A stretch of DNA of 64,000 nt, taken from the NCBI RefSeq assembly GCF_025997995.1, contig NZ_AP026683.1, positions 2,542,501 through 2,606,500 of the forward strand, read 5' to 3'. Positions 1-9,418 of this stretch are shown here, one piece after another; position 1 is the stretch's first letter; every line of letters starts with the position of its first letter. This DNA is from Sediminibacterium sp. TEGAF015 (GTDB lineage Bacteria; Bacteroidota; Bacteroidia; Chitinophagales; Chitinophagaceae). Both the position numbers and the translations under genes were made by a program. The notes under the pieces are model-generated. The model searched no databases and was not told where the DNA came from. It saw nothing but the letters and a program-made list of their open reading frames with translations.

Positions 1-155
1 GTTTTTTTAATAGGTATTTGCATTAAAGTAACAAAAAAAACATGAATTACCCAAAAAAACAGGAATTGTTTTTCAAGACAGTATCAAATCATTCAATTAG
101 TTACAGTTGTAAATTTGATTATATATTAATTATTCCCCTCCTGAAATAACCTCCA
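1..155. other. Window-edge intergenic region upstream of mutY
   Basis: No coding sequence is visible. The stretch is AT-rich with several A and T runs. It holds one perfect TAnnTTTG element (listed separately) pointing toward mutY. A divergent gene may start left of the window, but nothing in the visible bases proves this. Confidence 0.5.
110..117 (+). promoter_or_regulatory. Candidate -7 element for mutY
   Basis: TAAATTTG is a perfect match to the Bacteroidota -7 consensus TAnnTTTG, 38 bases before the mutY ATG. No TTG or TTTG lies about 19 bases upstream, so the -33 element is weak or absent. Confidence 0.4.
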
Positions 156-1256
156 ATGAGGAAGAAAAACACGACAGTAGATAAAATAAGCCGCTTTTTT
201 ACCAAAGAACTGATGCTTTGGAACCTGGATAAAAACCATCGAAATATGCCATGGAAGGGCGAGAAAGACCCTTATAAAATCTGGTTAAGTGAAGTTATGT
301 TGCAACAAACAAGGGTATCACAGGGATTGGAATATTATAATCGATTTATTGCGGCGTTTCCTACCATTCTGGCGCTTGCCGAAGCTGCGGATGAGAAAGT
401 GGTCAAAATGTGGGAGGGACTGGGTTATTACAGCCGCTGCAGAAATCTTTTACATACAGCCAGATTTATCAGTTATGAATTGGGAGGAATATTCCCTCAG
501 GATTACCATCAAATTATTCAGTTAAAGGGAGTTGGTCCTTATACGGCAGCTGCAATTGCATCTTTTGCCTACAATCAACCCTATGCGGTATTGGATGGAA
601 ATGTTTTTCGCGTGATTTCCCGTTTTTTTGGCATTGATACACCAATCGATACAAATGCAGGTAAAAAAGAGTTTGAGGAATTGGCTCAGGCTTTACTTGA
701 CAAAATCCGCCCCGGCCTTTATAATCAGGCGATTATGGATTTTGGAGCAACGGTTTGTAAGCCGGCTACCCCTAATTGTGGCTCTTGTTTGCTTGCAAAG
801 AAATGTGCTGCTTTTCTGAATGGTCAGGTAAATCAGTTACCGGTGAAATCTAAGACAATCACCAAAAAGAAAAGGTGGTTTACCTATTTTATCTTTCACT
901 GTAAAGGATATTTGGCCATAAGGCAAAGAAGACAAAAAGATATCTGGCAGGGGCTGAATGAGTTTTATTTGTTTGAATCAGAAAGAGCAATACATTGGAC
1001 AACTGCACATGTTAAGGAATGGCTGGAAGAGCAACTGGCTATTGAATCTGCTGAGGTAAAATCCATTTCACCTTCGGTGGTTCAGCAATTGACCCACCAG
1101 CAGATAAGCGGACAGTTTATACATATTGAGTTAGCTTCTATTCCGGTTTCATTGAAAAGTCTGGATTGGATTCAGGAAAAACAAATGAGTGAATTTGCCT
1201 TCCCCAGATTAATAAATGGGTATTTGGAAGCTATTCCGAATAAAAAAACCAGTTGA
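156..1256 (+). CDS. mutY: A/G-specific adenine DNA glycosylase MutY
   Basis: Removes adenine mispaired with 8-oxoguanine in base-excision repair. The 366-residue length is normal. The catalytic domain shows Glu46 in EVMLQQT, a helix-hairpin-helix around LKGVGPYTA (123-131) and the catalytic Asp147 in LDGNV. The [4Fe-4S] ligands follow the family spacing C-x6-C-x2-C-x5-C at Cys201, 208, 211 and 217. The C-terminal third is a divergent NUDIX-like 8-oxoG recognition domain. The ATG at 156 follows an upstream -7 element and there is no Shine-Dalgarno sequence. It is followed by ssb and gldE on the same strand, an order I know from other Bacteroidota. Confidence 0.96.
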   Translation: MRKKNTTVDKISRFFTKELMLWNLDKNHRNMPWKGEKDPYKIWLSEVMLQQTRVSQGLEYYNRFIAAFPTILALAEAADEKVVKMWEGLGYYSRCRNLLHTARFISYELGGIFPQDYHQIIQLKGVGPYTAAAIASFAYNQPYAVLDGNVFRVISRFFGIDTPIDTNAGKKEFEELAQALLDKIRPGLYNQAIMDFGATVCKPATPNCGSCLLAKKCAAFLNGQVNQLPVKSKTITKKKRWFTYFIFHCKGYLAIRQRRQKDIWQGLNEFYLFESERAIHWTTAHVKEWLEEQLAIESAEVKSISPSVVQQLTHQQISGQFIHIELASIPVSLKSLDWIQEKQMSEFAFPRLINGYLEAIPNKKTS

Positions 1257-1314
1257 TGGTAAATAAATAAAAAATGGGTATTTTTAAGAAGCAATTTACC
1301 TAAATCAAATGCAT

Positions 1315-1704
1315 ATGCGAGGAGTTAACAAGGTTATGCTGATTGGCAATCTGGGGAAAGACCCAGATATACAACAATTGGAAGGGAATATTGGTGTTGC
1401 TAAATTTCCGTTGGCTACAACCGAAACATATAAAGACAGGACAGGTAAGCTCGTTTCTCAAACTGAGTGGCACACTGTGGTTTTATGGCGGGGATTGGCA
1501 GATTTGGCAGAAAAATATTTACACAAGGGTAGTCTAATTTATATTGAAGGAAGATTGAGAACCAGGAGTTGGGAAGATAAGGAAGGCAATAAAAAATTTG
1601 CTACGGAAGTAGTAGCAGACAATTTAATTATGCTGGATAAAAAAATGGATGGCACAGCAGGACCAGGCTCAGGCGAGCCCGATTATGAATCTCTTCCGTT
1701 TTAA
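1315..1704 (+). CDS. ssb: Single-stranded DNA-binding protein
   Basis: Binds ssDNA during replication, repair and recombination. The OB-fold starts at MRGVNKVMLIGNLGKDP and continues through the WHTVV and YIEGRLRTRSW strands. The C-terminal tip ends in ESLPF, a version of the acidic DDxLPF tip that recruits partner proteins. An in-frame ATG six bases upstream (1309) would add Met-His. I prefer 1315 because MRGVNKV is the usual N-terminus in this phylum. The protein is 129 residues, shorter than enterobacterial SSB because the linker is short. Confidence 0.93.
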   Translation: MRGVNKVMLIGNLGKDPDIQQLEGNIGVAKFPLATTETYKDRTGKLVSQTEWHTVVLWRGLADLAEKYLHKGSLIYIEGRLRTRSWEDKEGNKKFATEVVADNLIMLDKKMDGTAGPGSGEPDYESLPF

Positions 1705-1719
1705 TTGTAGCAGAAATGA

Positions 1720-1727
1720 TATTTTTG
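1720..1727 (+). promoter_or_regulatory. Candidate -7 element for gldE
   Basis: TATTTTTG matches TAnnTTTG perfectly and ends 17 bases before the gldE GTG. The upstream -33 region is only T-rich. If used, it would give gldE-gldD a promoter independent of ssb. Confidence 0.45.
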
Positions 1728-1744
1728 CTTTCTAACCAAAATCC

Positions 1745-3094
1745 GTGACTTTGGATTATCACCTTGCAGTTGATGTATTATATACTCCCTTTTTATTAAG
1801 CGCAGTGCAAACGCAAGGCACTACCGTAATGGTTATGGTGCTCGTATTTTTGTTTTTTCTGTCTTTTGTTTTATCAGGAGCTGAAGTAGCTTTTTTCTCT
1901 TTAACACATAAAGACATCAATCTGCTACGTTCCAAACAGATTCCTCCTTATCAGCGGATTGTTGATTTACTGGAAGAACCTAAATCTTTCCTGGCATCTC
2001 TGTTGATTGCCAATAGCTTTGTTAATATTACCATTATCATTGTTTCCAATCTTTTGATTGATAACCTCTTCAATTTTGAGCAATATGGTGCAGCCTGGGT
2101 TGAGTTTATTATAAAAGTACTCGCTGTTTCCTTTATGCTTGTATTGTTTGGAGAAGTAATGCCAAAAGTGTTGGCAACACAAAACAATATCCGCTTTGCC
2201 AAAGACTTTGGAGGAATAGTGCAGGCCATGACTTACTTGTGTGGAGGTTTAGGAAAAAAGCTGGTGAAATACTCTGATAAGTTTGAAAAAGTATTGAGTA
2301 ATAAAAATGGAAATGCGTATAGTTTGGAAGAATTGGATCATGCAATTGATATCACAACTGATAATACAGCTTCTGAAAATGAAAAGAATATTTTAAAAGG
2401 GATTGTAAAGTTCGGAAACATCACAGTAAAGCAGGTGATGAAGACCAGAGTGGATGTACACGGGGTTGAAGAAGAGATTAATTTTCAGGAATTGATTACA
2501 CTGGTAAAAGAACTGAATTACAGTAGACTTCCTGTGTATAAGGAAGGTCTTGATCATATAACGGGTATGATTCACACAAAGGACTTGCTTCCTTATCTTG
2601 ATCAGCCTCACAATTTTAACTGGAAACAATTATTGCGTCCTCCTTTTTTTGTGCATGAGCAAAAAATGATTGAAGATCTGTTGAAAGAATTTCAGCTGAA
2701 ACGAATTCACTTTGCCATTGTAGTAGATGAGTTTGGAGGAACCAGTGGTATTATTACATTGGAAGATATTCTGGAAGAAGTGATTGGGGAAATTAAAGAT
2801 GAATTTGACGAAGAAGATTCGGGGTATAAAAAGCTGGATGATAACAACTATATTTTTGAAGGCAAACTCATGATTAATGATGTTTGTAAAATCATGAATT
2901 TAGACCTGAATACTTTTGACGAGTTAAGAGGGGAAAGTGATTCACTGGCAGGACTCGTACTTGAAATAGCAGGAGAAATTCCACAGGTAAATCAGGTGAT
3001 ACCAACAGATGAATTTGAATTCACAATTCTGGAAGTTGCCAAGAACAGAATCGTAAAAGTGAAATTGACAATAAAAGAAAGAGGTGATGAATAA
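1745..3094 (+). CDS. gldE: Gliding motility-associated protein GldE (CNNM/CorC-type)
   Basis: Inner-membrane protein linked to gliding and type IX secretion in Flavobacterium. The domain order is an N-terminal DUF21/CNNM transmembrane region (about residues 25-190), a CBS pair (about 215-340, including the GGTSGIITLEDILEEVIGEI block) and a C-terminal CorC/HlyC domain. The length of 449 residues is typical. The start is GTG at 1745, as no ATG lies near the expected N-terminus. A TAnnTTTG element lies just upstream. It overlaps the next gene, gldD, by 8 bases, so the two are probably translationally coupled. The family also includes Mg/Co efflux-like CorC proteins, but the gldD neighbour supports the GldE name. 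Confidence 0.9.
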   Translation: MTLDYHLAVDVLYTPFLLSAVQTQGTTVMVMVLVFLFFLSFVLSGAEVAFFSLTHKDINLLRSKQIPPYQRIVDLLEEPKSFLASLLIANSFVNITIIIVSNLLIDNLFNFEQYGAAWVEFIIKVLAVSFMLVLFGEVMPKVLATQNNIRFAKDFGGIVQAMTYLCGGLGKKLVKYSDKFEKVLSNKNGNAYSLEELDHAIDITTDNTASENEKNILKGIVKFGNITVKQVMKTRVDVHGVEEEINFQELITLVKELNYSRLPVYKEGLDHITGMIHTKDLLPYLDQPHNFNWKQLLRPPFFVHEQKMIEDLLKEFQLKRIHFAIVVDEFGGTSGIITLEDILEEVIGEIKDEFDEEDSGYKKLDDNNYIFEGKLMINDVCKIMNLDLNTFDELRGESDSLAGLVLEIAGEIPQVNQVIPTDEFEFTILEVAKNRIVKVKLTIKERGDE

Positions 3095-3692
3095 GCGGAC
3101 ACTTTGGTTTTTTTTACTTACCTGCATTGGATTTTATGCCTGTAATAGTCCCTTTACGCCCAAGCAAACCGGCTACTTTAAAATCGATTTCCCTGAAAAA
3201 AAATATCAGTTATTCAATGATGCAGGTTATCCGTATAGCTTTGAATATCCAGCATATGCAACCATTAGTAAAGACAGCACCTATTTTAATGAAACTACTG
3301 AAAATCCATGGTGGATTAATATAGACTTTCCTCAGTTCAGTGGCAGAATTTATGTTAGCTATAAACAGATAGGCGAGAAGAATAGATTTGATACATTAAT
3401 AAAACATGCATTTACTTTAACAGGAAAACATTCTTCCAAAGCATATTCTATTGAAGACAGTCTATTCAGTAATCCATACAATGTGGAAGGGGTGTTTTTC
3501 AGAGTTGGAGGAAATGTAGCCACTGCGAATCAGTTTTTCCTTACTGATTCCACCAGACATTTTTTGAGAGGTGCATTGTATTTTGATGCCACGCCCAATG
3601 AAGATTCTTTAGGTATTGTAAATCAGTTCCTGATTGAAGACGTGAAGCACTTAATCAATACATTTACCTGGAGGAAACAATCAAAGCAGTAA
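3087..3692 (+). CDS. gldD: Gliding motility lipoprotein GldD
   Basis: Lipoprotein needed for gliding and GldJ stability in Flavobacterium johnsoniae. The protein opens with a short basic segment, a hydrophobic stretch and a lipobox ending at Cys19 (GFYAC). The rest is a soluble domain of about 180 residues with the family's PEKKYQLF and NPWWINIDFPQF segments. I start at the ATG at 3087. A GTG one codon earlier is possible but less likely. The start lies inside the end of gldE, an 8-base overlap, which is the conserved gldE-gldD arrangement. Confidence 0.9.
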   Translation: MNKRTLWFFLLTCIGFYACNSPFTPKQTGYFKIDFPEKKYQLFNDAGYPYSFEYPAYATISKDSTYFNETTENPWWINIDFPQFSGRIYVSYKQIGEKNRFDTLIKHAFTLTGKHSSKAYSIEDSLFSNPYNVEGVFFRVGGNVATANQFFLTDSTRHFLRGALYFDATPNEDSLGIVNQFLIEDVKHLINTFTWRKQSKQ

Positions 3693-3711
3693 TACGCAAA
3701 CAATACATACA

Positions 3712-4305
3712 ATGATAGCAATCGATAATATTCTGATAAGTGACGAAGTGGTTGAAGAACAATTTGTTTGCGATTTAACTAAATGTAAGGGCGGTTGCTG
3801 CGAAGACGGTGATGCAGGTGCTCCAATGGAAAAATGGGAACTGGAAAAATTGGATCAATACTTTGATGTGATTGCTCCTTATTTAAATGAAGCAGGCATG
3901 GAAGAGATTCAGCGGGTGGGCAAATATACTTATGATAAAGAGTTTGGCTGGGTAACACCAACCATAAACGGTGGTATTTGTGCTTATGGCAAAAAAGATG
4001 CGAGTGGTACCATTATATGCGGAATTGAACAGGCGTATAATGATGGCAAACTAGACTGGAAAAAACCACTCAGTTGTCACCTTTTCCCCATACTAATTAG
4101 AAAAAGCAAGAAAGATCCGGATGTTGAATATGTAAATTATCATCCGCGAGAAGACTTATGTCAACCTGGATGCAAATTAGGTAAACAATTAAAGGTGCCG
4201 GTATATATTTTTCTGAAAGAAGCCCTTATCAGAAAGTATGGACCAGAATTTTATGAAGCACTGGAAGCAACCGCCAATGAATTTAAAAAACGAAATGATG
4301 AGTAA
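3712..4305 (+). CDS. DUF3109 family cysteine-rich protein
   Basis: A 197-residue member of the DUF3109 family, whose function is unknown. The N-terminal half contains CDLTKCKGGCCEDGDAGAP, and further Cys residues occur near GGICAYG, IICGIEQAY, LSCHLFP and DLCQPGCKLG. This pattern suggests a bound metal or Fe-S cluster, related to the YkgJ-type zinc/iron-chelating proteins. The gene begins 19 bases after gldD, and its last 11 bases overlap the start of the LutB-like gene, so it is probably co-transcribed with an Fe-S protein. That context fits a metal-binding role, but this is inference. Confidence 0.85.
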   Translation: MIAIDNILISDEVVEEQFVCDLTKCKGGCCEDGDAGAPMEKWELEKLDQYFDVIAPYLNEAGMEEIQRVGKYTYDKEFGWVTPTINGGICAYGKKDASGTIICGIEQAYNDGKLDWKKPLSCHLFPILIRKSKKDPDVEYVNYHPREDLCQPGCKLGKQLKVPVYIFLKEALIRKYGPEFYEALEATANEFKKRNDE

Positions 4306-5677
4306 TAATTCAGCAGCCAGTTTTATTGCAAAAAGTACTATAAAAGCTGCGGATTTGGAGCATCGCAGAAAAATCAATTTCAATATTGGTAAGTACAATG
4401 CTGTTGTTCCCATTGGAAAAAAACAATTTACCAACGTGATGGAAGCCAGGGAAATGGCTAAAATAAAAAAGTGGGATGCAATAGAACACCTTGACCAATA
4501 CCTCGAAATGTTTGAACAAAAAATAACAGAGAGAGGCGCGAAAGTGTTATGGGCAGAGACGGCTGAAGAAGCATTGGCCCATATTGGAAAAATATGTAGC
4601 GAGAAGAAGTGTAAGACATTGGTGAAGAGCAAGAGTATGGTTACAGAAGAAATTCATCTGAACGATTTTCTGGAACAAAATGGAATTGAAAGTGTTGAAA
4701 CAGATTTGGGAGAATATATTCAGCAGCTGGACGGAGAGCCACCTTATCATATTGTTACACCTGCCATGCACAAAAGCAAAGAAGATGTGGCACGTTTGTT
4801 TGCAGATAAATTAGGAGTGCCAGGTGGATTAAGTCCAGAAGAATTAACACAGGTAGCCCGTCAAAAGTTAAGAGAAAAATATGTTGCAGCAGAAGTAGGT
4901 GTAACAGGGGCAAATTTTATTTTACCTGATATCGGAGGCATAGCCATAACTGAAAACGAAGGGAATGGCAGACTAAGTTGCGCCTGGCCTAAAACGCATA
5001 TTGTAGTGGTAGGCATTGAAAAAGTTATTCCATCAGTACAGGATCTTTCTTTATTCTGGCCACTACTTTCCACTTTTGGAACCGGACAAAGGGTTACTGT
5101 CTATAACACAATTATTACCGGACCCAGACAAGCCAATGAAACGGATGGTCCTGAAGAAATGATTGTCATTTTACTGGATAATGGAAGAACCAATTTACTT
5201 GCCAGCAAATCGGCTAGGGAAGCATTGTATTGCATTCGTTGCGGAGCTTGCTTAAATGCATGCCCCGTATATAAAAATATTGGTGGCCATGCTTATGAAA
5301 CAACCTACAGTGGTCCTATTGGTAAAGTAATTACACCTTATTTAAAGGGGCTGGATGAATACAAGCATTTGAGTTATGCTTCTTCACTTTGTGGCAACTG
5401 TACAGAAGTTTGTCCTGTAAGAATTAACCTTCACGAATTATTGCTCGATAATCGTCATGAAGCAGTAGTACAAGGGAATAGCAGTCTAGCCGAAAGGATT
5501 GCCTGGAAAGCATGGAAAACTGCCAGTTTGAACAGAGTCATGATGAATGCAGGGAATGGGAAAATGAAAAACTGGATTGTCAATAAAATTTTTAAAGGAT
5601 GGACAGCCCATCGGGCAGATCTTGATTTTAGTTCCAAAACTTTCAATGAAATGTGGAAGGAGTCTAATCAATCCTAA
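4295..5677 (+). CDS. LutB-like lactate-utilisation iron-sulfur protein
   Basis: Related to LutB/YkgF, part of the LutABC L-lactate oxidation complex. Residues up to about 310 form a LUD domain (LPDIGGIAITENEGNG is characteristic). The C-terminal half carries two 4Fe-4S ferredoxin-type clusters, CIRCGACLNACPVY and CGNCTEVCPV. The open frame extends back to 4238, but the ATG pair at 4295/4298 gives a LutB-like N-terminus and only a short overlap with the DUF3109 gene. No LutA or LutC is present nearby, so the partner subunits must lie elsewhere or this copy works differently. The length is about 460 residues. Confidence 0.85.
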   Translation: MMSNNSAASFIAKSTIKAADLEHRRKINFNIGKYNAVVPIGKKQFTNVMEAREMAKIKKWDAIEHLDQYLEMFEQKITERGAKVLWAETAEEALAHIGKICSEKKCKTLVKSKSMVTEEIHLNDFLEQNGIESVETDLGEYIQQLDGEPPYHIVTPAMHKSKEDVARLFADKLGVPGGLSPEELTQVARQKLREKYVAAEVGVTGANFILPDIGGIAITENEGNGRLSCAWPKTHIVVVGIEKVIPSVQDLSLFWPLLSTFGTGQRVTVYNTIITGPRQANETDGPEEMIVILLDNGRTNLLASKSAREALYCIRCGACLNACPVYKNIGGHAYETTYSGPIGKVITPYLKGLDEYKHLSYASSLCGNCTEVCPVRINLHELLLDNRHEAVVQGNSSLAERIAWKAWKTASLNRVMMNAGNGKMKNWIVNKIFKGWTAHRADLDFSSKTFNEMWKESNQS

Positions 5678-5680
5678 TAT

Positions 5681-7012
5681 ATGGAAGATTTTGGTGCTGA
5701 TATTATTGTGTATTCGCAATTTGCAAGTGCCAGACTGGATTATATTGTAAAACTGTTGTTTCAGGGTAGGGCAATTATCACCAATGAGATTAGCTTTTTT
5801 GAATCCTTTCCGGGAAAAAAAATCAATTATTCCAACAGGTTACTTTCAGCCAGCGATGCCCAGGTTGTACCTCACACTTTATTATTTGAGAAACAAATAC
5901 AGACTCAGCAAATAATTGTAAACAGCTGGCAGGGTATTCCAGTATTTTTTGAAACATCAGGTGACTCAATACCCTTTGATATTTTTGCAGCTTCTTTTTA
6001 TTTAATTACGCGCTATGAAGAATGGCTGCCACATGAAAACGATGCGTTCGGCAGGTATCGGCATGAACAATCCCTGGCTTATCAGTTTGGGTTTTTGGAT
6101 CAGCCATTGGTAAATAGCTGGATGGAAAAATGGGTCGTGCAAAACAAGCTGCCTTATAACAAACCTGCGTTTAGTTTCAGACCCAGTTACGATATTGATA
6201 TTGCTTATAGTTATAACCATCATTTTGTAATCAGAAATATGGGTGGGTATTTCAAGGATTTGCTGAATGCAAATTTTTCTGGAATCGCTGAGAGAATCCA
6301 GGTGCTGGCTGGTTTGAGAAAAGATCCATATGACGTGTATGATTGGCTGGATGAGTTACACGATCAATATCAACTTGATCCGATTTATTTTTTCCTGGTA
6401 GCTTCCAGTCGAGATACGATCAATAAAAATATTTCTCCTGCAAACAAAGGAATGAAAGAGCTGATACGCCGTATTGCAGTTAAATACAAAGTGGGTCTTC
6501 ATCCTTCTGTGCAGAAAGCATCTGTATTTAATGGGGAATATAATTACAAAATTGATGGTTATGAAAGGAAGTTGCGAGCTGAAAAAATGAGTATTGAAAA
6601 ACTGATTGCAAAGAATGTAACGCAATCCCGACAGCATTATATTCAACTCTGTTTTCCTGACACGTATGAAGCCCTTTTACAAGCGGGAATAACAGAAGAT
6701 TACTCCATGGGTTATCCAACGATTTCTGGATTCAGAGCGTCTTATACAGGTTCGTTCAATTGGTTTCATTTATTGAACAATGAAGAAACAGCATTGACGC
6801 TTTTCCCGTTCTCTTATATGGATGCCACGCAAATTTTTCATGAACGCAATACGCCGGAAGTAGCCATTTCAAAAATGGAATATTACTATGAGCAATTTCA
6901 GCAATATGGGGGTTGCTTTGTTCCCATTTTTCACAATCAGTTTTTAAGTGATCAATCTGATTTTACAGATTGGAGAAGTGGTTACGCTGATTTTTGTTTG
7001 CGCAGACTCTGA
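5681..7012 (+). CDS. Polysaccharide deacetylase-like protein (DUF7033 type)
   Basis: A 443-residue protein that resembles Bacteroidota polysaccharide-deacetylase-like proteins with an N-terminal DUF7033 region. The second half has FRPSYDIDIAYSY, corresponding to the carbohydrate-esterase 4 Asp-Asp motif, and GLHPSVQKASV, corresponding to the HxxxH-like motif. No signal peptide is visible, so a cytoplasmic or glycan-precursor substrate is possible. It begins three bases after the LutB-like stop codon. It converges with and overlaps the 3' end of the EamA gene by 31 bases. Substrate unknown. Confidence 0.7.
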   Translation: MEDFGADIIVYSQFASARLDYIVKLLFQGRAIITNEISFFESFPGKKINYSNRLLSASDAQVVPHTLLFEKQIQTQQIIVNSWQGIPVFFETSGDSIPFDIFAASFYLITRYEEWLPHENDAFGRYRHEQSLAYQFGFLDQPLVNSWMEKWVVQNKLPYNKPAFSFRPSYDIDIAYSYNHHFVIRNMGGYFKDLLNANFSGIAERIQVLAGLRKDPYDVYDWLDELHDQYQLDPIYFFLVASSRDTINKNISPANKGMKELIRRIAVKYKVGLHPSVQKASVFNGEYNYKIDGYERKLRAEKMSIEKLIAKNVTQSRQHYIQLCFPDTYEALLQAGITEDYSMGYPTISGFRASYTGSFNWFHLLNNEETALTLFPFSYMDATQIFHERNTPEVAISKMEYYYEQFQQYGGCFVPIFHNQFLSDQSDFTDWRSGYADFCLRRL

Positions 7013-7878
7013 TTAACAAGGTAAACACCAATAAGGGTAATACAGGAGCCAATGATGATTTCTTTGGTTAAAGGTTCCTTGATTAAAAAGGATCCGATGA
7101 TGATGGCAACAATCGGGTTTACATAGGCATACAAAGCAGCAACCGATGCTTCCAGGTGTTTCATAGTATATAAGAAAGCTACTACAGCAATTAATGATCC
7201 CATCATGACCAGGTACCCGATGGCATACCAGGTTTGGGCAGGAAATGTTTTGAAAGGAACCAAATTACCTGTTACAGCGGCGCCTGCGAATAGAAATAAG
7301 GATGCAAAAATCATTTCCCATCCAATGGCATAATATGGATTCAGGTTGATTTGTTTCCTGGAAATAATAATGGTTCCTACACTCCAGCTAAGCATGGCAA
7401 TTACGGAAACCAGAATACCAATCCAGTAATTGGGCCCCTGGTGGTGAAATGCATTGTCGTAGAATACAATGGCAATGCCTGTTATCCCCAGCACAATCCC
7501 TAAGAAAGTAACCCAGCCAATTTTTCTGTTTTTAAAAAATATTTTTTCAATGATAACTACGCTTAGAGGGTACAAGGCTGCAATTAAAGCTGCTAGTCCG
7601 CTAGAGATATATTTCACACCAACTGTAGCCAATCCGTTAGCAAATACGAACAAGAGAATCGACATCCCGGCCAGCCAAAGCATTTGTTTAAAACCGGGCA
7701 GTTTTTCTCCTTTTAGCAAAAAGAAACCAGCAAAAAGCGAACCCGCAATCAGTTGACGGGTAGCAGATACCTGTAATGCTGGTGCAAATTGAACTGCATA
7801 CCTGCTGGCTACCCAACTGGTACCCCATACAATACTGGTTACTGACAGAGCGAAATACGCTTTTTGCTTGGTTGTCAA
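6982..7878 (-). CDS. EamA family drug/metabolite transporter
   Basis: Inner-membrane transporter with ten predicted helices arranged as two EamA repeats of about 140 residues each. It starts SIVWGTSWVASRYAV and the second repeat contains WSVGTIIISRK. The substrate cannot be told from sequence. The start is TTG at 7878. It is forced because an in-frame stop lies a few codons upstream and the next Met would remove the first helix. It lies five bases downstream of purH and is probably in the same transcript. The 3' end overlaps the convergent deacetylase-like gene. Confidence 0.88.
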   Translation of the reverse strand: MTTKQKAYFALSVTSIVWGTSWVASRYAVQFAPALQVSATRQLIAGSLFAGFFLLKGEKLPGFKQMLWLAGMSILLFVFANGLATVGVKYISSGLAALIAALYPLSVVIIEKIFFKNRKIGWVTFLGIVLGITGIAIVFYDNAFHHQGPNYWIGILVSVIAMLSWSVGTIIISRKQINLNPYYAIGWEMIFASLFLFAGAAVTGNLVPFKTFPAQTWYAIGYLVMMGSLIAVVAFLYTMKHLEASVAALYAYVNPIVAIIIGSFLIKEPLTKEIIIGSCITLIGVYLVNQSLRKQKSA

Positions 7879-7883
7879 ATTGA

Positions 7884-9377
7884 TTAATGTTTAAAATGTC
7901 TGGTGCCGGTCATAACCATGGCAAGTCCATTGTTTACACAATAGTCAACACTGTCTTTGTCTCTTACGGAACCACCAGGCTGAATAAATGCTTCCATGCC
8001 AGCCGCATGGGCAATCTGAACACAATCATTAAAAGGAAAGAACGCATCAGAAGCCAACACCGCGCCTTTTAATTCGAAGTTGAATTGTCTGGCTTTTTCA
8101 ATTGCCTGACGAAGCGAATCAATTCTGCTAGTTTGGCCACAGCCTTTGCCCACCAGCTGTTTGTCTTTTACCAATGCAATGGCATTGCTCTTCAAATGTT
8201 TACAAATAATATTAGCAAAAGAAAGATTTTCTTTTTCTGTTTCAGTACAAACTCTGGCGCCTACTTCTTCCCACTTTTCAAAATTGCCCTCATCTGTATC
8301 CTGTATTAATGTTCCATTCAGAATACTTTTTTGTATGGAAGCTACTTTGAAATCTTTTTTGTGAAGCTGTAAAAGAATTCTGTTTTTCTTGGTCTTTAAA
8401 ATCGTTAAAGCAGCTTCTTCGTAAGAAGGAGCTATCAATACTTCAAAGAATATTTCATTAATGGCTTCAGCTGTTGCTGCATCAATGGTTTGATTACAAA
8501 CAAGGACGCCTCCAAATGCGCTTTCAGGATCACCGGCCAATGCTGCATCCCATGCTGTTTTTACAGTTGGTCTTGCCGCAACGCCACAAACATTGGTATG
8601 TTTAATGATAGCAAATACAGCTTCCTGATAATCACTAAAATCTGCAATAAGCTGAACTGCTGCATCCACATCTACCAGATTATTATACGAAAGTTCCTTC
8701 CCGTTTAGTTGCGCAAATACGCTGGATAAATCACCTGTGAATTTTGCTTGCTGATGTGGATTTTCCCCATAACGAAGTGCTTTCTCTTCAACTGGATTAA
8801 AGTAGTTGCTGATAGCAATATCGTAATGCATCACTACTTCAAAAGCTTTAGCTGCAAAAGCTCTTCTTTGTTCAATGGTGGTATTTCCTTCCTGATCAAT
8901 CAAAAGTTTTTCTAAATCGCCATAACTGTCTTTGGCTGCAATAACGGTAACATCTTTAAAGTTTTTTGCAGCTGCTCTAATCATGGAAGGCCCGCCAATA
9001 TCAATCTTTTCGATGATAAGCTTTTCTTCACTGGTGCTGCGCAATGTTTCTTCAAAAGGATACAGGTCTACAATTACCAGGTCAATCTCTGGGATTTTAT
9101 AATCCTGCATTTCCTGTAAATCCTGTGCTTCGTATCTTCTTCCTAAAATACCTCCGAACACAACTGGATGAAGTGTTTTAACCCTGCCGCCTAAAATAGA
9201 AGGGTAGGTAGTTAAGCTTTCTACTGGTACGCAGGTAATGCCCAGATTTTCAAGAAAGGTCTGAGTTCCACCGGTTGAATAAATGGTGATTCCCAGCTTC
9301 TGAAGCTGGCGGGCAATGGGTTCCAGGCCGTCTTTATAAAAGACGGAGATTAACGCAGATTGAATTTTTTTTTGCAT
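7884..9377 (-). CDS. purH: Bifunctional AICAR formyltransferase/IMP cyclohydrolase
   Basis: Catalyses the last two steps of de novo purine synthesis: formylation of AICAR with 10-formyl-THF and ring closure to IMP. The N-terminal MGS-like cyclohydrolase domain (about 1-145) contains STGGT and RVKTLHPVVFGGIL. The C-terminal transformylase domain follows, with LRYGENPHQ and FAIIKHTNVCGVA. The 497-residue length is normal. The ATG at 9377 gives the expected N-terminus QSALISVFYK. It lies 41 bases downstream of comEC, and the EamA gene follows closely. Confidence 0.97.
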   Translation of the reverse strand: MQKKIQSALISVFYKDGLEPIARQLQKLGITIYSTGGTQTFLENLGITCVPVESLTTYPSILGGRVKTLHPVVFGGILGRRYEAQDLQEMQDYKIPEIDLVIVDLYPFEETLRSTSEEKLIIEKIDIGGPSMIRAAAKNFKDVTVIAAKDSYGDLEKLLIDQEGNTTIEQRRAFAAKAFEVVMHYDIAISNYFNPVEEKALRYGENPHQQAKFTGDLSSVFAQLNGKELSYNNLVDVDAAVQLIADFSDYQEAVFAIIKHTNVCGVAARPTVKTAWDAALAGDPESAFGGVLVCNQTIDAATAEAINEIFFEVLIAPSYEEAALTILKTKKNRILLQLHKKDFKVASIQKSILNGTLIQDTDEGNFEKWEEVGARVCTETEKENLSFANIICKHLKSNAIALVKDKQLVGKGCGQTSRIDSLRQAIEKARQFNFELKGAVLASDAFFPFNDCVQIAHAAGMEAFIQPGGSVRDKDSVDYCVNNGLAMVMTGTRHFKH

Positions 9378-9418
9378 ATGTTTTGCTTTCAGCCCTTCGG
9401 CAGTTAATGGGGCAAAAG

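Noticed and set aside
4189-4632. 147-codon antisense frame spanning the end of the DUF3109 gene and the start of the lutB-like gene
   Set aside because: Both sense genes are convincing. The antisense frame has no domain and crosses their junction.
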